Shown here piece by piece: positions 1 through 11,950 of a stretch of 64,000 nucleotides of DNA. The DNA comes from Ixodes scapularis (Eukaryota > Arthropoda > Arachnida > Ixodida > Ixodidae), in contig NW_024609846.1 in the NCBI RefSeq assembly GCF_016920785.2, forward strand, positions 90,221,888 to 90,285,887. The letters run 5' to 3'. The translations under genes were made by a program, and so were the position numbers. Numbering within the stretch: the stretch's first letter is position 1; each line of letters begins with the position of its first letter. The notes under the pieces were generated by a model. The model ran no database searches and had not been told where the DNA came from. It saw nothing but the letters and a program-made list of their open reading frames with translations.

Positions 1-20
1 TTTGTGTTTCGGTGGTTCGA

Positions 21-44
21 GGGGGGGGGGGGGGGGGGGGGGGG
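21..44. repeat. Poly-G tract (24 G)
   Basis: An uninterrupted run of 24 G. It is the first of about fifteen poly-G/poly-C runs in this window, which is an unusual density for animal DNA. Confidence 0.97.
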
Positions 45-203
45 AATTTCATGTTTCTTCCTAATAAAAATTCAGTTGTAAGTCAGCGCTTGTCGTGTAC
101 ATTCATCTTACTCGTACTTCGTCCCATTTTTTTTGCGCTTTTTGTGGTTTGTAGGGGAGTGAAAAATTGTCAGAAAAACGATTCTGACACTACTCGATTA
201 AAG

Positions 204-204
204 A

Positions 205-240
<36 letters not shown>
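204..240. repeat. (ATT)n then (TA)n microsatellite
   Basis: About nine ATT units pass into five TA units. The TA run supplies the target into which the next element is inserted. Confidence 0.95.
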
Positions 241-1460
241 TGGGTGATTTGATCTCAAATCGGGCAGGCTAAAAGGGTCTAATTTTTAATTTTCACGAAA
301 AAAATACACGTTTTTGGGGTATTTCTCAAATGAAGGAGGGCGCAAACCGCATGTTCTTGCGATTTTTTGTTCTCGAGTTACGAGCCGTAGAAGCCGCAGT
401 GGCAGAAACTAGTGTTTTTGCCTGCCGTCGCAGGTCGCGTGTTTGACACCCTCTGCTGACGTTATTGTATTCTCTACACCCTTCTAACTTTTCCCCATCA
501 TTTAATAGGTATTATAAAAATACCTTGATGTATTCAAATATTTTTAGGAATTTGATTGTTTTCTAAAACACAGGTCAAACTCGTCACTCCGGTCGCTTTT
601 CGGTTCAATTTAACAGGTCATTACTTTGTCTGTGCTTAAGGTAAATTTTCTTTCTTTGGCTCTACAGAAAGCCCAAAGCAAGCCCATTATAGATATAATA
701 ATATCATTATGATCTGTCGACTAGCCGCTCCGATACCTTCACGTAAACGTTGTAAGAAATAACAAATGTTGAAAGTTTGAGCTCGATTTTCTCAAAAATC
801 CCATTTTTGTAAATTTTTGTTCTTTAGATTCTTTTAGACATATTAGTCGACCACAAGAAAAAACAGTCTAGAAATGTAATATTTTGGTTGTATGTCCTCT
901 GTTTGAGCCGCAATCGCGTGAAATCTGTGAACATTTGTTATTTTTCACGACGTTTACGTGAAAGTAGCGGAGCGGCTACTTGGCAGATAATAATGATATT
1001 ATTATATCTATAATGGGCTTGCTTTGGGCTTTCTGTAGAGCCAAACAACGAAAATTTACCTTAAGTATAGACAAAATAATGACCTGTCAAATTTGACCGA
1101 AGAGCGACCGGAGTGACGAGTTTGACATGTTTTTTTAGAAAACAATCGAATTCCTTAAACTATTTGAATACATCAAGGTATCTTTATAATACCTATTAAA
1201 TGAGGGGGGAAAGTTAAAAAGGTGTAGAGAAAACAATGGCGCCAGCAGAGGGTGTCAAACACGCGACCTCCGACGGCAGGCAAAAACTCTAGTTTCTGCC
1301 ACTGCGGCTTCTACGCTTCGTAACTAAAGAACAAGAAATCTGGAGAACATGCGGTTTGCGCCCTCATTTATTTGGTAAATGCCCCCAAAACATATATTTT
1401 TTTCGTGAAAATTAAAATTCATACTTTTTTATTCTGCCCGATTTGAGATGAAATTTCCCA
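241..1460. mobile_element. 1.22-kb non-autonomous element with ~530-bp terminal inverted repeats
   Basis: The two halves are inverted copies of each other. The left arm runs about 241-772 and the right about 930-1460, around a spacer of about 157 bp. Matching landmarks include the AAATCGGGCAG near each tip, CCTGCCGTCGCAGG against CCTCCGACGGCAGG, and TAATAATATCATTATGAT near the inner ends. The tips are TGGG...CCCA flanked by TA on both sides (239-240 and 1461-1462), as expected for an insertion with TA duplication. No transposase frame is present. The arms differ by scattered substitutions and small indels, so the copy is not young. Confidence 0.85.
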
Positions 1461-1462
1461 TA

Positions 1463-1509
1463 TCGGGCAGGCTGAAAGGGTCCAGCTTTTAATTTTCACG
1501 AAAAAAATA
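1463..1509. repeat. Partial second copy of the 1.22-kb element's tip
   Basis: TCGGGCAGGCTGAAAGGGTC followed by a TTTTCACGAAAAAAATA stretch repeats positions 262-310 with few changes, directly abutting the complete element. Confidence 0.75.
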
Positions 1510-1652
1510 TAGACCAACTCACTGTTTACAAACAAGCCCGCGTTTGCCCACACCAGGTGTGGGCACTGCGCACGCGCAGAAACCGAATTCCAGTGAACAG
1601 AAGCGTCTGCGCACGCGCAGTGCCGTCGACAGCGCCACCGCAGCTGCGTCAC
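1510..1652. mobile_element. Family A MITE, copy 1
   Basis: The copy begins TATAGACC, contains CACACCAGGTGTGGGCACTG, and carries two palindromic CTGCGCACGCGCAG boxes in inverted order about 40 bp apart. It matches the intact copy at 57641-57805 over about 130 bp, but its right tip is lost where the next foldback begins. Each box fits the NRF-1 consensus YGCGCAYGCGCR. The reverse-strand frame through it is open only because the repeat is GC-rich. Confidence 0.8.
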
Positions 1653-1900
1653 CGAAAACAACTAAATCAGTAATTTTCAGAAAGACTGAGCGCGTGAGAA
1701 GCGTAGTAGTGCACTGAAGTTACCACTCGTGGAGCAGGTACTGTACGTACAAGGCTACCGGTTGCGATAAGGCGCCTGCGCAATTTTTCCGTCTCTTATC
1801 TAGCCCCAGCCTTGCATCTGCTCCACGAGTGGTAACTTTAGTACACTACTACGCTTCTTACGCGCTCAAAGTCTTTCTGAAATTTACTTATTTAGTGTTT
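1652..1900. mobile_element. Foldback element (family K-like)
   Basis: Arms at about 1655-1735 and 1811-1897 are inverted copies that share AGCGTAGTAGTGCACT and CCACTCGTGGAGCAG. The outer sequence (TTTCTAATTGGAACCATATG, about 1918-1937) continues the family. The same unit recurs at 60460-60583, directly before the orientation-switching minisatellite. Confidence 0.75.
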
Positions 1901-2636
1901 TCATGACGCTAAGCAAGTTTCTAATTGGAACCATATGTCTACTTTTAATAATAAAAAAGTCAATTAACGAATTTTTTCATTAATTAGTCGATTGATCGTT
2001 ACGATTGGCCCCCGTACTGTGTCACCCTGACCGTATAACTCACCTGCATAAACCGCATTAGTCTAACTTTCACGGCTTCTTTTAAACAAATCTGTTAAGT
2101 TTAAAACAAAAACACCCTGTATACTTGTCACGAACGCGGATTTTGTAGAAAAGCAACAGAGCCCTGTCACCACACCGTTTTGTATCGCCTTTAGTGAAAC
2201 TCAGTTTAAGTGCAAAGTTCGGCACTGTGCGTTTCACGTTTGTGTAAGGCCTACACGATTGTGTTTCGAGAACGTTCACACATGTCCATACTTGATAACA
2301 ACACTGACGTCAAGGGACCGCAGTCTTGACTCACGACCAACATGACCTACGAGCTGAGGCAAGCTTCATCAAGGAGGTCCACGAGTCACGAGTAACTTGC
2401 AAGTTTCAAGAGCCTGTCTACGTAATATTTATTTATATAATCTAAAAATTGGAGAGCGGCTCCAACGAGCACGCCCCAAAATAGTCCATTTTCTCGCGCG
2501 GGGACAGCCGCGGACGCCCCCAGCTACTACCGCAGCGCGCCTCCAACGAGCTCGACCAATACCACCTAGAAGGCGTACATTTGGAGCGGACCATGAACGA
2601 TACATTGGAAGCTCATCTTTCATGTACACTGAGAAG
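1901..2636. other. No gene seen
   Basis: The first ~100 bp continue the family K foldback. The rest has no frame with a recognisable domain and no repeat I can match elsewhere in the window. Confidence 0.6.
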
Positions 2637-2638
2637 TA

Positions 2639-3114
2639 CAGGATGTCACAAATAAAAATGTACAGTTTTTTTTTCTTTCTTTTTTTTTTTTTAACCTCAA
2701 AAATCAACTAGGCATAGCCGAACGCTCATTCTCCGCCCAAAGGTAGCACAAGAGGTCACAACCAGATGCCAAAGTTTCAGCCCGATCCGATACCTTATTC
2801 AAGAGTTATAAGTGATTTTCTGAAAAGTTGCGTTTCAATGGGAAAATGGAGCCCATTTTTGCCCGTTTTCGGCTTCTGGCGCCATAGAGCCCTGTGAATT
2901 CGAAAACTCCGTCGGCCTCCATTTTCCTATTGAACTTTTCAGAAAATCAGATATAACCTTTGAATAAGGTATCGGATCGGGCTGACACTTTGGCGTCTGG
3001 TTGCGACCTCTAGCGCTACCTTTGGGCGGAAAATGAGCGTTCGGCGATGCCTAATTTATTTTTGCGGTGAAAAAAAAAATAGTTTTTTTTTTGTTTTTTT
3101 TTTGTGACACTCTG
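2639..3114. mobile_element. Tc1/mariner-type MITE, family M copy 1
   Basis: The termini are CAGGATGTCACAAA and its near-complement TTTGTGACACTCTG, flanked by TA at 2637-2638 and 3115-3116. The TA duplication and CAG start are typical of Tc1/mariner derivatives. The interior is a foldback: GAACGCTCATTCTCCGCCC near the left is answered by GGGCGGAAAATGAGCGTTC near the right, and the TTTTCTGAAAAGTT box is also mirrored. There is no coding capacity. Diverged relatives lie at 16268-16605 and about 55568-55650. Confidence 0.85.
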
Positions 3115-3225
3115 TAGATTGGGGGAGGGGAAACGACTTAGCTTTCGAATCTGTCCAGTGTTATTTGAACTCCTATTAAAATGACGCTAGCATTATTTTT
3201 GGTAGGGGGAGAGGGAGCCGGGAAA

Positions 3226-3239
3226 GGGGGGGGGGGGGG
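3226..3239. repeat. Poly-G tract (14 G)
   Basis: Uninterrupted G run. Confidence 0.95.
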
Positions 3240-3350
3240 AGGCAGCAGAGAGGCTTCGTTAGGTGATGCACGTTAAGACTCCAAGGTTCGGGCCGCACGC
3301 CACTTACACCTGCGACAGTCTCTTATCATGTGCGGTGACACCAACCAGAC

Positions 3351-3441
3351 CATATAGCACAGGGGTGGCCAAACTGCGGCTCGCGAGCCGCATGCGGCAC
3401 TTCGCGGGACCATATAGCACAGGGGTGGCCAAACTGCGGCC
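3351..3441 (+). repeat. Tandemly duplicated hAT-like terminus
   Basis: CATATAGCACAGGGGTGGCC occurs twice, 60 bp apart, each time followed by AAACTGCGGC. CAGGGGTGGCCAAACTGCGG resembles the start of hAT-superfamily elements, and CATATAGCA is then duplicated flanking DNA. No matching opposite end is visible. I read it as a decayed end duplicated in tandem. Confidence 0.6.
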
Positions 3442-3465
3442 TCGCGACTCTCTGGTTAGCGTGCA

Positions 3466-3488
3466 CCCCCCCCCCCCCCCCCCCCCCC
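3466..3488. repeat. Poly-C tract (23 C)
   Basis: Uninterrupted C run immediately after the duplicated hAT-like end. Confidence 0.95.
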
Positions 3489-3499
3489 ACCCTTCCCCT

Positions 3500-4477
3500 C
3501 CTATGTATCTCCAAAACCAAAAAGTTCTGAAATTAAAAAAAAAAAGAAAAAACAGTTTTGGCAGCTTTGTCTTTACACAACTTACATGCAGCCCTGTTTA
3601 TTTTATTGTTCAAGAAAGAATTTCGAATCGTATACGATACGCATAACAAACGTGGTGGGTAGCGAACCCTGCATTCATTTTTGCTTCGCGGCTAAAGAAA
3701 CGCTCTGCTGCCTGGTGTTATTTGTTGTAGTCGACAATTTTACTTGTCCCCTTTGGAAAGGGCTTTTCCCTCCATATCGCTTCTTGTTAAAAGTAGCCCC
3801 CTTTCTTTTTTTTCTTTTTTCTTGGGTTTTTTGAAGTTTTGTAGATTTGTCCGCGGCGGCTCTAACCCTATGTCCCTCTGGCCACCCCTGCCATACTGTA
3901 TAGTCGATAAACGGGGCTTCAAGGACGGCATTCCGTGCAGACCGCGTCATTATCATGCAAGGAAGGACGAGGCGCGAACCCTCCTTTTGTCCAGCCCGTC
4001 ACTGCCGCAATGTCAAAGATGATGCGGAAGCAGCAGGCGTTGTCTCGAACGAAGCGCATCAACTCCCTGCAACTCTCCGCCCCATCGAGGTCAAACAGCA
4101 TCGCAAAAGTCAGTGCACAGAAGAAGGACCGAACCCCGAGGAGGGGTCTCGATGCTCGCGCTCGACAGCAGGTTTCCTCCCGACGCTCCACAACCGTCGG
4201 GGATTAGGGCTCGGGGCGAAAGGAGTTCCCGAACTGGTGGAGCTTCAAGGCCAAGAAGAGGAGAAGCGTCTCGCTCGCCCCACAAAGACGAATGGCGAAG
4301 GTCTCCCCGCCCGAATTTACAAAATAAAGCGACGGTAGGCCTCCCGATCTCAGAGGCGGGTTTCTTCCCAAAGCGGGTACAACCCCGAGCCGCAGGGTGA
4401 AGAGCGGGTGTCGGTTGCGAGCACCTGCCCGGCCTTGGAGCCGAGAAGTTACCTCCGTTTACTCCGAAGTTGACAGT
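3500..4477. other. No gene seen; several short overlapping open frames
   Basis: AT-rich to about 3850, then moderately GC-rich. Frames on both strands between 3919 and 4400 stay open for 90-127 codons, but they overlap one another and none carries a domain I recognise. I leave them unannotated. Confidence 0.5.
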
Positions 4478-4622
4478 GAGGTGGAAGCTACGGACTCGTC
4501 AGACCAGTCACAATTTTCTTTAGTTCCGCGATGACGCGTCCGCCCATACCCACGCGCAGAGAGCGGGGTCAGGTGGTGAAAGGGAGGCGGCTGATTGGCC
4601 CGGCGAGCGCGTAGCTCCGGCC
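4478..4622. mobile_element. Family L foldback, copy 1
   Basis: It shares GTGGAAGCTACG at the left, an interior GGGTCAGG then GGCGGCTGATTGG, and CGTAGCTCC at the right with the copy at 34532-34675. The end motifs are inverted copies of each other. No coding potential. Confidence 0.65.
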
Positions 4623-5035
4623 GTACTATTAAGTTACAGGAGTAGAAACCCTGCCCTCCCGACGCGGCTGTGTTGCTGCTTCTGGGTCGGTGCTGCCGAC
4701 GGAATGGGTCCAGTCAACCGAGGGTTTCGAGCCGAACCTGCGATGCTGCGACGCAAGCGTATAAAGGACTGGAGAATAAGAAAAGAGCAGGAGGGGAAAA
4801 CAAAGGTTAACCAAGGCGGCCCTGCTTCGGTGGGTTATTTTGCTCGGGGAAATGGGGATGAAGGACGGAGGTAAGTACACGTCCCAAAAGGTACGCTTCG
4901 CAGAAGGGCAAGTGACAATGAGCGGCCCATTTTGAACGCGCTAATTTGCGATCGAGGAACTCTGCGGAGGGAGAAACGGAGGAAGAGGAGGAGAGTAAGG
5001 GCGGACGGGGACGTCGAAGCGCAGTTTTCTGATTC

Positions 5036-5834
5036 CAAGCTTGGGAAGCAATCCATTACAAGAACGGATTACACCCCAGCTTGAACAAGTAGTTTTGTAA
5101 TTGCCACTTTACTTTTTTTTTTTGCGGGAGTAATTCGTAATGTAATTTCGTTACATATATATAAAGGATTACTTTAATTACTCGTTACTTACAAAGAAAA
5201 TATGAACATAGTTCAGAAACTGGATCAGTATGAGCATGCAATTCGGCAGCATAAAGATAGCAAGTTCAACAAAATATAAAATCGTGAAGGAGAGTAACTA
5301 AAACGAAAGCAAAATTTTCAATATGACCGCGGTCACTAAAACCACTAAAAAAAACGTGGCATATCCAAATATGCGAAAAACAAAGATCAAGGAGTTGTCT
5401 TCTTGATATCCTAAAAAGAGGTAGACCTAGTTACTGAGCATGCGTACTGCTAGCTTTGTCTGCAGAATTCCAGGAATCATTTCCATCGCAGTAAGCTAGC
5501 GGTATGGCGGGTGTGGTTACAGCTTTCGCTGCTTTGTAAGCTTGCAGGTGAACGGAGTACACCTACACTCTTTCTCTTAAATACAACTTTGTTTTTACAA
5601 GGACTACCGTAATGCGGGCGTAGGAAAAACAAAAAGCAATGTTGCGGAACTTTAAAAAAAAATCAAAACTGCTTTTATTGGATAAGTGTACGGGAAAAAG
5701 TAACGTGAAAGTAATTTCTAGCGTAACCAGTAAAGTAATACGTTTTTTTTACGCGAAAGTAATTTGTATCGGCAATTCATTACATTTGAAGCTCGGTAAT
5801 TTGTAATTGTAATTCATTACGGGCACACGTTGGC
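5036..5834. mobile_element. Decayed hAT-like non-autonomous element
   Basis: The left end CAAGCTTGGGAAGCAATCCA and the right end TTCATTACGGGCACACGTTG are imperfect inverted copies, resembling hAT ends of the CAGTGTTGGGAAGTAAT type. Both sides are full of short TAATTAC/GTAATTA-like units (5053-5190, 5700-5822). I could not find an exact 8-bp TSD, so the boundaries are approximate. No transposase. Confidence 0.5.
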
Positions 5835-5940
5835 CTGATTTGCAAAAGATTAGTGGGTAGACGCAAAGACCCCTTGTTTCTATCCTTCGTCTCTCTGCAA
5901 TCAGAGAGGACAATAGCGTGTTCCGTTCCTCGCGCAGTGT

Positions 5941-5985
5941 CTCGTGTTCGAATGCCGGACGCGGGCGTTCGGCATTTGAACACGA
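5941..5985. repeat. Inverted repeat with 17-bp arms
   Basis: CTCGTGTTCGAATGCCG is followed after 11 nt by CGGCATTTGAACACGAG, giving 16 of 17 paired plus one G:T. No obvious terminator or tRNA fold. Confidence 0.85.
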
Positions 5986-8189
5986 GAACTTTTGTCCTCG
6001 TCTAAAAAGCGCTGCCATGCCTTTGGCAACCCAAGGCATTCGAACAGCGAGTAGAGACCATAAAGAGCTAGCCTTCACGTACCCCTAATCCTTCTAATCA
6101 GAGAACGGCGCTCTGGTGTTCCTCCGCGCTCCCATCTCCTCCTCCTCCTCTCTCTCTTTTCCTATCCGTATTGGGTCCAGATAAACACCGTGCCGTTGAT
6201 TGAGTCGCAAGATTAACGAAACAAACGCGTAAAGTGGTCGAATACTTCTCACACCCCACAATTAGTTACGATAAAAAAAAAAAAACGAGGTTTGTCCAGA
6301 ATTGATTTGAAGAAAAAAAAAAAGGGGGGGGGGGGTAGAGAAAGAGACAGACCGACTCGTTTTTAATTGCTTCTTGCCGTAAAACACCACGCACCGAAGC
6401 AAAATCGGATTGATGTTTTGAGTCCTAGGAATAGTTAGAATTTATTGTGGTCCTAATCTAGTAAAAGTTGGGATTTCGGAGTCTGAATTACTTAGAACAT
6501 TAGGGAAAGTTTTACAAATAATTGTGTTATGTGCGTAATAACTGGAAGCGATCTTGGAGTGTAAATTATTTAGAAATTGAGCGTTAGACTGAGCAGACTT
6601 GACGCTACAGTTCACACGGAGCTTTTCGGTGTTTGTGCCGTTGTACATTGACAGTGACTCTGAATGAGCTGGTCTATAACGGGTCCTGTTCGGCACGTGA
6701 ACCCCCCACACTAACCATGCAGGTCATATAAAATGTTACCTGCATGGAGCGTTTTTGTGCGCTATTCGAACGCGTCGACGTCAAAACGGCGTCATTTCGG
6801 GCGCGCGCGCTCGGTTTCGTTGATTTGCCTGTTTCTCGCCGAGCGAGAAAAAAGTGCTGGCTTGGCGCCGACGTCGGAAGTAGCAGTCTGCTATCACCAA
6901 TGGGCCAATCCATGCCAAAGGAAACGGGGCAATCTTGTTATGTCTGGGATGTGTACGAAAAAATTAATTTAAATAAAAAACCTCAAAATTACAAAAACTA
7001 TATTTTGTGAAAAAAGAAAAACAACCTTATTTTTACTGATATTATGTTTTACAATTCCGAAATTTGCATAAAACCTGTATAATTAAAAAAACAAAAAAGA
7101 AAAAACATTGCGAAAAAACGATTGCGTATTAGACAAATTTAAGTTCGCACCTAATTTCTTAATAACATGCCCTATCTTACAGTAAAATACAAACATTAAA
7201 AAACGCCATTTTTAGTCCAAATAGAAGCTAAAAAAAGAAAAACAGACTTTTTTTTTTTTTTTCTTGTTAAATTAGAGTTGAGTGTTAGCTACAATACTTT
7301 TTTTCGTTTGTTCTCTAAACTGAATTGCACGTGTTAAATCTGCAAAGCGTCATTTTGTAGCGCTTTAATTAAATGGCAAAATCTCCGGCTTATGCAGAAA
7401 CGGCCTTATTGAGAGCTGGAAAACTTAAGGGGGCATCGGGGCCCGAAACTTTCGATATAGCCAAAAGTTCAATCCACCTCACCTGTCCAACATATAAAGA
7501 AATTATAAAAGGACTTTTTGTTTCTGCTAAAAAATCACTATTTTTATTATTATTATTATTATAATAATAATTATTATTATTATTATTATTATTTTAAGAT
7601 AAGCCTTTCTGATTGTGCAATCCATGCGCCCGCTTCGTACGCGACGCACGCTGGCGTTCGCCAACGATGTGTCAACGGTGCGAGACGCCCCCGCAAGGTC
7701 TTTAACGTTCTCCTGAAAACACGTTTTATTCACTTGATGTAGACGTTCTCCTGACTTCTATGCAGGCATATACCTTACGTAAAGATACTGGCGTCTTAAT
7801 TTTTCTCTACTTCTGCTCAAGTAACTTCCGACGGACGCAAACCTGCATTCGTCTGCTTCCCGAGTTTGTAACTATCAAGAGGGGGAAAAAAACACTCCAA
7901 GCGGGTCACGCTTCAGAAATGCCGTTCCTTCGCTTGTCTACCGGGAATGATTGGAAAGAAACGAAATGTTTATGTGAGAAAAATAGCACAGAAGGCGAAT
8001 ATGAGCTCGCAATATGCGGTGAATGAGGAACCTAACTGGGAAGCAGCCCAACTGACCATTTTTAAAAAAATCAGTGCCATCTGGGTGGCTCAAAAAGCAG
8101 TTTTACTTTCGACGATCTTAGCCCCAATGGACGTCTCTCGGCTGCAGATGAGAAATTTAGCCAGTGCAATAGCACTGCCAGCTTGGGGT
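5986..8189. other. No gene seen
   Basis: A CT-rich patch (6130-6160), a 12-G run (6324-6335), and AT-rich DNA from 6950 to 7370. A short TAA/ATT microsatellite at 7541-7595 reverses strand in its middle. No domain recognised. Confidence 0.55.
7541..7595. repeat. (ATT)n/(AAT)n microsatellite
   Basis: ATT repeats change to ATA and then back to ATT, so the tract is partly self-complementary. Confidence 0.9.
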
Positions 8190-8375
8190 TTTCAACGTGC
8201 ACCACGCAGCAGTGATACCCGGCTGCACGCCGGCACGTTGCTCATCCAGATCGAAACGGCCAGGGGTGGGGATTGAACCCATGGGATCCCTGGCTTCTGC
8301 AACGCGAGTTTTCGATCCAAGTGCCCCGAGCTGGAGTGCGCTAACAGACTCGGCCAGCGGTCCGTCTCATCTTTT
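8190..8375 (-). mobile_element. tRNA-derived SINE or tRNA-like fragment
   Basis: Read on the minus strand, an A-box-like TGGCCGAGTCTGTTAG (8341-8356) is followed by a B-box-like GGTTCAATCCC (8269-8279), then a short GC-rich body. The A-B spacing is longer than in a functional tRNA, and I cannot fold a standard anticodon arm, so a SINE head fits better than a gene. No TSD was identified. Confidence 0.5.
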
Positions 8376-8399
8376 ATATCCGCCATTGGGCAACAACAG

Positions 8400-10620
8400 C
8401 AACAAAAAAGATTAAAGCTGTCAAAAAACAAAAAACCCACAGACAAAAATGGAAGTTCCCTCCAAACACCTAAAGCCACTTTTTTTTTTTCTTTTTTTGT
8501 CTCCATCGACGGCAATATGGGCTACGTACCCTTCTCAGCCGATGCAATGCACATCGCGGACGACACAGTATGTTCCTCCGTGCGCAGATGTCGTCGTCGT
8601 CATATACGAGCACGAACACCATTCCAAGACGCCCGCGGTGCAGGCAGCACAGTCTATGTGTTCGGGGCGGTTCGGGGAGACTCCCCAGCGCTCGCTATAC
8701 CGGCGAAATCTTACAAACTTCCCCATTCCGAGAAAAGTCGAAAACCTTTCCAAAGCACTTTCACCGCCATTTATGTCCACCCAAAACTCTAATCTCCCAC
8801 GCGCGCACACATGAAAAAAAAAGAAAAGAAAAATATAGATAGAAAGGAGGTGGTTGCTTTCAGAACGAAACGCTGAAGCAGGTATATAGGGATAGCCGCC
8901 AATGTCCGTCCGCCTGTATTCCCGGTCCATATCCCCTAGCTTCCCGATGTTGTTCTTTTTTTGTGCCGTTGTCGATTTTTCGTTCCGAGGCACCTTGTAT
9001 ACCTTCTAAAATCGGGAGCGCATTTCGCGGTTGCGTCCAGGAGGTTTCAAGCCTGGATCGGGCGCGGCGAAGTGGCAGCGGCAGCGACGACGTGTTCTTC
9101 TTCGGGGGAGGAAGGGGGATCGGACTATCTCCATCGGACGAGCCGTTTGGATGGGACGCTTGGGACTCGAAAATGCGTCTTTACTTTTATTTATTTATTT
9201 TTTTGGTTGGGGGAGGGGGGGGGGGGGGGTTGCAAGATTTTCGTCTAAACGTGAAAGCAGCGGGCTAGCTTCTATAACACCGAGGTGCCGTCAGCGAGTG
9301 TGATAGGGACAGGCGCGCCTCCACCGGAACTATCGCGCGAAACCGCGGCACTGTCGCTTAGAAATGTCCGCGTGTTTCTTTCCTCGGCGGCTTTTTGTTG
9401 CAGAGGAAGCCCGCCGAAAGCAGCTCTGGATCGCGTTACGTACAGCATTGGACTGTGCAGCCACCTGCGTCTTCTCATTGTTTTTTTTTTTTTTTTTCTA
9501 TCGTTGCAAGACGGAACGAAACGCGCGCCCTCTTTATCACCTCCACAATTACAGAGGCGAAGGCTGTACGAGCAACGCCGGCTGAGTAAGTTTGACTGGT
9601 GGCCCCACACAACGAGAGCAACCCCAAAAGTAGAACTTTCAAAAGGAATGAAGTCAGTCTTCCTGCTTCCCGTCACGAGAAGGAACGAAGGTACGGGGTG
9701 CCGACATCGGCAATCGCCCATCACCGTTCGGTACAAGTCGACGAGATACAGTTTAGTATCGTATCTGTGGGAATTAATGGCTGAGCTCTTACTGCGGCTA
9801 AATAAAAAGCTCGATGAAAAAAAAAAAAAAAAAAAACACGCCCCGTTCGCGCCAGTATACCGAGGCGAATATGTTGAACTGAACGCGCAAGCTGACTGAC
9901 GCACAGGTCAAATTCTCGAACCACCAGTACAAGTAGTAGAAAAGACGATGTGTCGTTCGTTTAGGGTGCCTCAATGTTGCTAAACTGACAGCCCTGCCAG
10001 AGTGAGGACAACTCTGACGTCTGCTCGACAAACCGCTATCTTGCCTCCCACTCATATAGTAGCCGTTTGTCAGCTATTTGCGCAGTTATTTAGCATTACC
10101 CCCAACAGGAATGACGCGGGAACTTCAAGAACAGGGAACATCACGTGTTCCGTCGTGTTTGTTTTCCGCGCTACATCTAACGATAATGCGAAAACGTTGC
10201 ACAGATGACCGCATCTGCGATGCTTCGTTGCATTTCCGAGTCGATGAAGCCTCCGCTTGAAATAATTTATCCCGACCTCACCAAGTACTTTATAATTCGG
10301 CATTTTTACGGGCAAAAGCCGATCCACTAATCTCACGTATACGAGGTCAACACATCGCGTGAGGCAAAATAGTGGGCGCGACCGAAAAGGCGACACTAGT
10401 TCTACCAAAGGATGTCGTCACTCTGGCAAGGCGCAGCAAGCAAGCGACATTGAGGCACTCTGCGGTCGTCCAAAGTAAAGTGACAAACAATACAAGAAAA
10501 ACAAATCCACAAAATTACACAAAAAAATGAACATCCTAGATATGTCTTAATTGCGTTTTTTTTTTTTTTTTCATTTGTGGGGGAGGTAGAGGGAAGAAAG
10601 GGTAGGCCTTGTTCACAATA
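8400..10620. other. No gene seen; overlapping open frames on both strands
   Basis: Frames of about 200 codons run antiparallel across 9272-9904, yet both pass through poly-A/T tracts and show no domain. A 15-G run lies at 9215-9229 and poly-A/T tracts at about 9480, 9820 and 10557. Confidence 0.55.
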
Positions 10621-10639
10621 CTTCCCAATGATGCCAATT

Positions 10640-11430
10640 TAAACACATTTTCCCTCGCGTTTTCCCCGCGCGACTCTTAAAAAGGACGCAGTCATTCATC
10701 GCGATGTCGCAGCACGCACCCCGCCGCGTTTTAATCGAACAAAAGGCGCGCGCAGCGCACGCGTCGAAGACCGCGTCCGTTCAACAACACACCGCGGTGT
10801 AGTCCCGCAGCAGGAAAGAAACAGCGCACACAAAACACACCGTCAATTTCGCGGCTCTTCTACAAGCATCCGATTCTCGCGCGGCAGCACTGCAAACGTT
10901 GAAATTTAGCAAAAGAAATGCACACCCGTCAGTTATTATTATTTTTTTTTTTTTGCACCCCCTTTTCTTTTTTGGACGCCCATTGCCGCGTTGTCGTCAC
11001 CGCTGCAAAGAGCCACAAAACGCAGGCGACGACGACGTCGTCGTACTACAACACACCGCTGCGTTCTGCCTCGGTACACCGCCGCGCGTTCGGGGCTTCT
11101 TCCATGCAGAGCGCCCGCGTCTCGCGGATCCCGTCCGCGGACGCGCATTTTTCAGCCACGACGGCGCGAACGCCAAGAACGCCCATACCGCGTTGCCGCC
11201 TCCTTCATCCGTCAGAGCGCGAAAAGAGAGAGAGAGAGAGGGACATAGCTGCGTTCGGACTGAGGATAAAAAAGAGAGCGAGCATCTATTAGAAGAACGA
11301 GTGCTGCGGTTTGCTAAAGCGACGCTTACAGCGCTTTAAGAACGAACAAAGGAGTCGGGGCGAAATCGCGGCGGGACCAAGGTCTGAGAAAACGACGGCG
11401 CGCGCGCGAGCGATCGTCTCAAAGACAAAC
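10640..11430. promoter_or_regulatory. CpG-rich block, possible promoter region
   Basis: CG dinucleotides become dense (GCGCGCGCAGCGCACGCGTC at 10746-10765, GCGCGCGCGAGCGATCG near 11399). A (GA)n run follows at 11226-11242. Invertebrate CpG blocks are a weak promoter signal and no exon is visible beside it, so this is only a candidate. Confidence 0.3.
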
Positions 11431-11909
11431 TGCAGCGTTGAAGAAAAATAAAAATAAAAATAAACGATAAACAGAGGAAGGCAAGAGAGGAAAGAGGTCC
11501 TCTCTTGTCGCTCCTGGAACGAGCGGGGAACCCGGGTTTGGGACACAAGGGCCCAGCGGGATGTCCCATGGTGTTCTAGAAAGACAGGGCCGGGGAAACA
11601 CAAAAGGACAGAACGGCACGTCGCGCGTTTGCGGAGTCTCGTCGGTCGGAGCTGCGAACAGAAATGTCCCGCAGAGACAGCCATCGTGTGTTCGCCCCCT
11701 TTTCTGGAGACGGGCCAGTACGTGCCATCGTAATGTATGTCTTCCCCGCGAAATTTGGTTGCGAAGGCGAGGGTGAGCTTCGCTTGCCGAGCGGACGCAC
11801 GCGTCTGCTTGACAAGCGGCGTTGGGCGTCGATTAATTTCGAACCACTTTAATGCGCTAGCTGTTTTCTTCTTTGGTCGATTTAAATTAATTCGGAAGGA
11901 AAACACGTG

Positions 11910-11950
11910 AGTGTGTGTGTGTGTGTGTGGGGGGTGGGGGGGGGGGGGGG
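11910..11950. repeat. (GT)n microsatellite fused to poly-G
   Basis: Nine GT units run into six G, one T and fifteen G. Confidence 0.95.

Noticed and set aside
3919..4191. Minus-strand 90-codon frame with a protein-like look (FDLDGAESCRELMRFVRD).
   Set aside because: A plus-strand frame of 127 codons covers the same DNA, and I could attach it to no family. Kept as unresolved and not annotated.
9272..9904. Antiparallel open frames of 204 and 210 codons.
   Set aside because: Both cross homopolymer A/T tracts encoding poly-Lys or poly-Phe, and neither has a domain, signal peptide or splice context.
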